A DNA stretch of 64,000 nt from Caprella mutica. Its lineage: Eukaryota > Arthropoda > Malacostraca > Amphipoda > Caprellidae. Positions within the stretch are counted from its first letter, which is position 1. The number at the start of each line of letters is the position of its first letter. Positions 58,546-64,000 of the stretch are shown here, in pieces. The stretch covers positions 272,572-336,571 of the forward strand of contig CANNZV010001123.1 of assembly GCA_947561585.1 (NCBI GenBank), read 5' to 3'. The notes beneath the pieces were generated by a model. It was not told the origin of the DNA and did not search any database. It was given only the letters and a program-made list of their open reading frames with translations. The position numbers and the translations under genes were made by a program.

Positions 58546-58944
58546 TTTGTACCTCATTTCAATCACTCTATTTCTTACAGGGTAAACTCATTAGGTAATA
58601 GTCTCTACTTTCACTCACTATCTCTGACTAATAACTGATAAAGAAATATTGCCTGACTGCTTTATCTCTAACCAACACACTAACAAACTTCTCTTGGCTA
58701 TCAGAGTATAAAGAAGTAAGTAGAACAACTCCATGGTTTATCGCCATCTTGTTTACTGATAATGACGTCATCCCACATAATTCCTACTCAGCCAATGAAC
58801 GTTCAGTCTCGAATAGTGACGCGTTCACGTGAGAAGATTTGGAAAAACATATTAATATGAGGTTCTGACGTAGGAATCAGTACTCTGTTTTAGGTAGTTT
58901 AGAGTACTGGTCTGCCTATTTGTTGTACTTAACTTTATTTAGTG
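58546..58944. other. No gene recognised
   Basis: Slightly less AT-rich; contains a TGACGTCA site near 58767. Could include the promoter region of gene 2, but no signal proves it. Confidence 0.35.
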
Positions 58945-59640
58945 TTAGCAAAGATATTACACTACAATAAGATACACCACTCTCGACAATTCCTTGTTCA
59001 AAAGCCATCTGGTTTCGAAAACGGGAACAAGAATTGAAATATAGTATGGACAATTGAGGTATGTCGTTTGCGTGACGTCATAACAGCAATACTTAAAATC
59101 ATATTCAAGAAAATTGAAGAACGCAACATTATGAAAACTGTTTATTTATTTCCATTATAAGAAACAGTGATCAATCCTCCCATGTTCTTCTCACTGTTTA
59201 ACCTTAATTTTCTATTTGTGTGTGTTGCTTTGTTGACGTCACGGTCACAAATCACTCGATTTGTGACAACGGCTTACAAAGCTCTACTCTTCAATACGGT
59301 ACCTACCCTACTAGAAATACCAATATTGATAGGTAGCGACAATTGAGTGATTTGTGACGTGACATAAGCAAGGGAAAAATTTAAAGAGAAAATTAGGGGT
59401 TTAGCAGGTGAAATAATTAATTTAATATATATTAATTTATTATGTTATGCAAATTAATAACAATTCTTTTTACCAATTTACCTTCTTTAAGTGTTGCTGG
59501 TATGACGTCACGCACACAACATACCTCGATTCTCCTTACTATATTTCAATTCTAATTCCCGCTTTTGAAACCAGAAATTGGCGAGAGTAGTGTATCTTAT
59601 TATAGTATGATATCTTCGGTGTTACTGCAGTGACTAATGT
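58945..59640. mobile_element. Foldback element with TGACGTCA motifs
   Basis: 58945-59165 and 59475-59640 are inverted copies (AATAAGATACACCACTCTCG; GAACAAGAATTGAAATATAGT; GCGTGACGTCAT). An inner inverted pair (59225-59290 and 59325-59400) shares TTGTGACGT and AGTGATTTGTGAC blocks, so much of the element folds. A half copy is at 37420-37625. No coding sequence. Confidence 0.75.
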
Positions 59641-59756
59641 TATACCTACCTCTCGAAGATTATTTTGTCAATTCGATGATTAAATCTAGATATCATCAAC
59701 CAGATTCCGACCTTTGAGCGCCAATGCGATCAACTTTATCCTGGAATAGACTATAC

Positions 59757-60800
59757 AGGGTGTCCCAAAAATAACAATACCAAAATTTGAATGACTGTAA
59801 TTCAAAAACTATTAAACTTACAAAAAATTTGAAAATCACATTTTGTTTATCAACATTTATTCCTTACCTGAATAAAATCTTAGATGAAAATATCCTACCG
59901 TTTTCTTTACACAGTATTTTTAGTGACCGATACCAAAATTTAGTTTGCGCACTTTTGGTTTAACTTCGAATTTTAGGATAATAAAACAATGTTTTAATAA
60001 CTTTCAACAGTTTATTAAAATTATTTATTGAAAACCGTTATTATAACAATGAAAGGTGTTTATTATTATGCAACTGAAAAAAAAACAATCCAACAGTTCC
60101 TCCTATTAATCGCTTTAGGCGATGTGGTGTACCATTCAATACGATGATTCAGGACAATAATGCGTATTGCCGAATAGCTCATTTAGTTTTACCCTAACAG
60201 AAGCATCTCTGAACCCGTCCTGAACCAACCAGGTTAGATTGATTCTGTTTCCATGTATTTCTCGAAGTCTTGGAACGATTCTATCATTTCTTATATCGAG
60301 GTATCTATCTCCATTTAAATTATTTTTGTAAAAATAAGGACAGATTGCTACCTAGTCCAATCCACACACAGACTTTCTTTCACGAAATTCTTACGTCAAA
60401 GTAGAAGGTTGGTTCTTCGGTGCATATGTGCAAACGTTATGATTATTTATTTTGCCATTCAAATGAAAAGCGGCCTTTCACCAACCACATTATTGTCCAC
60501 AAACCGGACATTTCTTTGCTAAAAACAATGAGCAAAATTAAGCCTCCAAGGAAGATCGGTATCAAGGTGTTTGCTTCGCTCGTGCATCTTGTAAGGATGT
60601 CAATTCAAATTTAAGGTTACAATTCTGTTGAATGTATATTTAGTAACATATAATCCACTTTTTATTATAATGATTTGCAAATTTTCTGTAAGTGCTTCTT
60701 GAACAATTCGAACTGTGAAATAAGTGTTTTACTGAAAGTGCGCAAGCATATTTTTGGTATCGGTCACTAAAATACAGCTAAAAGAAAATGGTTGAATCGA
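59757..60800 (-). pseudogene. Tc1/mariner-like transposon with dead transposase
   Basis: The left end is TA then CAGGGTGTCCCAAAAATAAC; its sub-terminal GTGCGCA...GGTATCGGTCACTAAAA block is inverted at 60738-60785, but the outermost right end is lost. On the minus strand (about 60480-60090) transposase motifs appear: FHLNGKINNHNVCTYAPKNQ, NLNGDRYLDI...IVPRLREIHG, TWLVQDGFRDASVRVKLNEL. These match the FxLNGxVNxxN, NLTGxxYLxxL and FQQDGAPxH...VRxxLNExF blocks of arthropod DD37-type mariner relatives. Stops (e.g. CGLD*V) and frameshifts, and loss of the APAH part, show it is inactive. Confidence 0.7.
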
Positions 60801-60944
60801 TTCATCTAAAATTTTGTACAGAGATAGAAAAAAATGGTTACGGGGGTTAGAAAAGGACTAAAAATTAGTGTGGTGACCACTTAATTTGCCTAAAGTTCTT
60901 AAGTTGAGACTAAATTTTAAGTGAGAATAAATTATTACGGCAAA

Positions 60945-61015
60945 AATTCCTGACGGCGAAATTTCCCCATGGCTAATTTCCTTATGGCAAAATTTCCGGT
61001 CATGGTTATGTATAT
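60945..61015. repeat. Micro-repeat cluster (single arm)
   Basis: Four variants of a 14-16-bp GGCAAAATTTCC-type motif (CGGCGAAATTTCC, GGCTAATTTCC, GGCAAAATTTCC). It resembles an arm of the micro-repeat inverted elements; no opposite arm was seen. Confidence 0.6.
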
Positions 61016-61030
61016 CTAGGAGACACTTAC

Positions 61031-61152
61031 CTATGGATTGCTTTGAGCCATTTAGCATACAGTGCCTCTTCTTTCGGAAAGGAAAGTGTCAATTTTCGTA
61101 CTGGATCCATAATTTGACTTGCATCCAGGGACGCAGCAACGCTTCGGCATAT
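61031..61152 (-). CDS. THAP zinc-finger domain exon, frameshifted
   Basis: Between an acceptor TATTTTGCAG and a donor GTAAGT, the minus strand reads MPKRCCVPGCKSNYGSS and then, one frame over, LSFPKEEALYAKWLKAIHR. This is the start of a THAP domain: C-x2-4-C followed by the FPK...KW..AI.R helix. THAP proteins bind DNA and include P-element-type transposases. The 1-nt shift near 61110 suggests a pseudogene or an error. The following intron holds the micro-repeat cluster. Confidence 0.6.
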
Positions 61153-61369
61153 CTGCAAAATAAGTCATTAAATGTAATTACTTTTTAATTTAATATGTTT
61201 AAAATAGGGTCACAACATTTACACTTTCTAATTTTCTGAACACTATAAGCTGGGTAAATTTGATATCAAGTAGCTAGCTAACTACCTATTTAGGTAGGTG
61301 TAATTTTCATAAGTTTTGTATGGTAAAGGCACCAGATGTGATCTTAGTCCAATTTGTGTACAGGAATTA
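61153..61369. other. No gene recognised
   Basis: AT-rich sequence upstream of the THAP exon. Confidence 0.4.
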
Positions 61370-61920
61370 ATATGCAACTATGCAAGCATACCAGTCTACC
61401 AGATTTTTATTTTCTTGAAAATAAATATTCTCGCAAAGTCTGCAGACTTCTTGTTATTTATTCCTATATAACCATTAATTTTTGGAGGGAAAAATGTTGG
61501 AGAATCACCCAAATTATACATAATTATTAGCTGAAATTTTCAGATTTCTTGGTAAGTCGGCAGACTTCTATGCACAGTGCAGAGTGCACCAGACTACCAG
61601 TGACCAAATACAGACTGGCAAGCATAGGAATTAATTCAAGTGTTCACATTTATTATCAAAGGATGACAGCATAACCCAGACTGTATTTGGTGCACTGAAC
61701 TCCTCTGACTTTTCAAAAAATCTGTAAATTATCTGCAAACATTTCCTCATATTTTGGCTAGGTAGTCCTCCAACATTTATACAATTTACTCTCCTAAAAT
61801 TAATGGTAATATATGGATAAATACCTAAAAGTCCTCTGACATTGCAAGAATAATTATTTTGGAGAATTTGAAAAGTCCTCGGACATGTCATTGGAATTTA
61901 CCACCAAATACAATCTGGAG
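61370..61920. repeat. Diverged inverted repeat
   Basis: 61370-61630 and 61640-61920 are diverged inverted copies sharing CCATTAATTTTxGGAG, AATGTTGGAG and CCAAATACAGxCTGG. Probably an old foldback element. Confidence 0.55.
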
Positions 61921-62002
61921 GCACCACTCTGCTCTGCATAATGTGTCTCTTCTGCTGAGATTTTAATTTGAGAGAGTTACTCTTTGACCTTCAGAAGCAG
62001 AT

Positions 62003-62215
62003 TCAAAATATCCCACAGCTAAATTAATGGTAATATAGGAATTAATTCAAAATCCCCCACACCTAAATTAATGGTAACTTAGGAATTAATTCAAAATATC
62101 CCACAGCTAATTCAATGGTAACATAGGAATTAATTCAAAATCTCCCGCAGCTAAATTAATGGTAACATAGGAATTAATTCAAAATCTCCCGCAGCTAAAT
62201 TAATGGTAACATAGG
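62003..62215. repeat. 46-bp tandem array, about 4.6 copies
   Basis: The unit is CAGCTAAATTAATGGTAACA plus TAGGAATTAATTCAAAATCTCCCG. Confidence 0.9.
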
Positions 62216-62216
62216 T

Positions 62217-63260
62217 GTCGTGGAATAATATTCCACGTTAAGTTTCATCGAATTTTACTGGTTATATTTTATTAAAGTGTATTTTAGTATCGACTTTTAG
62301 GATGTCTGTTTTTATGTATGGATGGCAACACTGCGGCAACACTATCCTCGTGAGCCGGCGTTTTCTTAAAATCAGTTAGCCATTTTACTTCAACGTGATA
62401 AGCTAGTTTTAATGTGTATACTGTGTTTATTTTGAGGATTTATTTATTCAGTGTTTTCATTTTGATAGTATTATTTGGCCGCCATGAGTAGGGTTATATA
62501 TAAATATGTTTGGCGTCTTTCTCTGATTGATTAGATAGTTTATTTGAATCGCCTTGGTATTGATATCATTTGTTGGTGTCCTGTCTAGTTATTACAGTGA
62601 GTAGGTGACACTTGTAGTGTGATTATCTGTGTGATGGGAGACAAATAAATAATTTAGGAAATATTAATCTTTGCACAGTGGCTAATTATTTTGATAGGCT
62701 TTCTAGTTCATTATTCAGCAATGCAGCTGAATTTTAGTATGTGCGTAAAGATTAGAATTCGGATCTAGATTTTATATTTTCTATATTTCGGGCAAGTTTT
62801 TAATGCATATGCTACCTGTTTTAAAATGATTTCTTTTAATTCCATAATGTCATATATGGCAGTCATGGGTAGTAAATTTACATGCAATTCTATTTTTATA
62901 TGTTCAATTTAGGTAGGTATTTTTTAGCTTTCCATTTATTTTGTATTTTCAGAAAAGGTAGTAGGTTCCATCCTAAACCCGCAGTGGTTAGGCTATTAAT
63001 GATTGCTGTGATAATTATAGGCCCGCAGTGGTCATAGTGATAAATTGCTATCTGGTTTGGCAAAGGTCTCTTGTACTATATCCCATTCTCCCAGACACTC
63101 CCACAGTCCGTAAGTTTATAGATTTCATGGAATGGTTTTAATTGAGAATTTTCATAGGATGGTTTTATTGAGAATATTAAAGAATTGTTTTATTGTGAAT
63201 TTTAATGTAGTTATTTAGGACTTTTAATTTATTTTAGCTTGTATTCACAGGCACGTTGTA
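62217..63260 (+). mobile_element. Possible 5' LTR and leader of an LTR retrotransposon
   Basis: The boundary TGTCGTGGAATAATATTCCA starts abruptly after a satellite and looks like an LTR start (TG with a short palindrome). It is less AT-rich than the surroundings and precedes a long reading frame. It contains a duplicated GCCCGCAGTGGT motif at about 62980 and 63020. The partner LTR would be beyond the right edge, so this is unproven. Confidence 0.35.
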
Positions 63261-63403
63261 ACTCCACTCGAACGAATAGAAATTTAAGCAGCCAGTCTTT
63301 CATTCCTTTCCTCGAGTGACAGTGCGGACTTGGAGTGCAGTCTTGGTGGAGAAGTACGGACTTGGAGACCGGCCTTGGTGGAACAGTCACTGATCTTTAC
63401 AAA

Positions 63404-64000
63404 ATGGGAAAGCCATCCCTTAAAGTTTTGGAAGCCGAGGAGGACAGAGATAGAGACAGTTTGATACGGATTCTGTCTAATATGGACCACTCTGTAGAAA
63501 CTGTCCAAGAGATAAAAGCTGAGATCTCTAAAATAAAAACTTCATGCAAGAAATTTGAAATCAGCAACAAAGCACTAGCAGAGTGGTACCTGAGCAATGG
63601 AAGTTACAACAGAGAGAAGGAGGTGAGATCAAACAGAATCCAATTGATCTACGTAGAGCCGCAGTTCGTGCTCTCAACAAGAAACTTCATGAGTTGTGTG
63701 TGGAAGTTGAGTCGACCATAGGCAATGGTAGTCAAGCCCCTGGGTCATGTGGATTCCCATCAAATGATCTGCTAGAGGACTCTACTGAGAAGGAGGATGC
63801 TCATGCCAGTCAGTTGCATATGCATGCCTCAGAGAAGACTGCCTCAGAAAAGACTGACAATTATTCTCTTGCATGTCTGCCAGTGCCTCCTGTTGACTCG
63901 ACAGTGAACCCTGTAGTACCTAGTTTCGCTCTCGTTTCAAGAAGAATAGAAGAAGCTCATATCGAGGAGCCTCCAAAAACAAAAAATGAGGGTGCAATCG
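63404..64000 (+). CDS. Gag-like or unknown protein, incomplete at the right edge
   Basis: ATG 63404 sits in a good context (ACAAAATGG). The first 70 residues are charged and helical (KVLEAEEDRDRDSLIRIL; ETVQEIKAEISKIKTSCKKF). Near 63620 the frame must shift by one base; the other frame then stays open to the window end with GGEIKQNPIDLRRAAVRALN, KKLHELCVEVE and a serine- and proline-rich tail. The base composition is less AT-rich than nearby sequence, and with the LTR-like start upstream it fits a retrotransposon gag region. A cellular gene is possible. The family is not identified. Confidence 0.45.

Noticed and set aside
60420..60614. Plus-strand 64-codon frame
   Set aside because: It lies opposite the recognisable minus-strand mariner-like transposase.
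1..62215. CRISPR-like regular repeats
   Set aside because: The repeats are contiguous tandem units without unique spacers, in a eukaryotic context.

Overview
This is a eukaryotic, AT-rich stretch from an invertebrate animal, most likely an arthropod; I cannot name the species. The reasons are split genes with GT-AG introns in consistent phase, animal protein families (NACHT NTPase, C-type lectin-like, THAP), and debris of insect- and crustacean-type transposons (piggyBac, Tc1/mariner, hAT, Harbinger-like MITEs, non-LTR and Ty3/Gypsy elements). There is no bacterial gene organisation, and I recognised no rRNA or tRNA gene.

Three spliced protein-coding genes can be rebuilt from reading frame and splice phase. 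(1) An incomplete NLR-like gene on the minus strand at 2864-8450, with a large HEPN-NACHT exon followed by two C-terminal exons. (2) A paralogue on the minus strand at 46563-53231. It has a short first exon encoding one transmembrane helix, a HEPN-like/NACHT exon with one +1 frameshift, and four C-terminal exons ending in an LRR-like segment. The two genes share intron positions and phases. (3) A plus-strand gene at 25669-40428 with seven exons, encoding a secreted protein of about 320 residues whose C-terminal half is a C-type lectin-like domain. Weaker candidates are exons at 9837-9964 (-), 12203-12361 (+), 17279-17404 (+) and 18055-18177 (+), a THAP-domain exon at 61031-61152 (-), and a gag-like reading frame at 63404-64000 (+) running off the right edge.

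Most of the rest is repetitive. About 25 different tandem arrays with units of 16 to 162 bp cover roughly a quarter of the window. Between and inside them lie nested transposons. Clear cases are a hAT-like element (54159-56379) inserted with an 8-bp target duplication into a 43-bp satellite and itself carrying a 32-bp satellite, and a Ty3/Gypsy integrase split by another element at 29660-30797.

At least five elements share an unusual plan: inverted ends made of short tandem motifs of about 14-16 bp, a different motif in each element, around an AT-rich core of 0.5-1.2 kb. They lie at 15505-16400, 29660-30797, 31734-32452, 35144-36373 and 51900-52735. Two carry 8-bp flanking duplications.

The main biological interest is the pair of NLR-like genes. 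They join a HEPN domain (RNxxxH motif intact in one copy, H replaced by K in the other) to a NACHT ATPase, with a membrane anchor in at least one copy. This resembles an innate immune or conflict-system receptor with a possible RNase effector. That function is inferred from domain content only.
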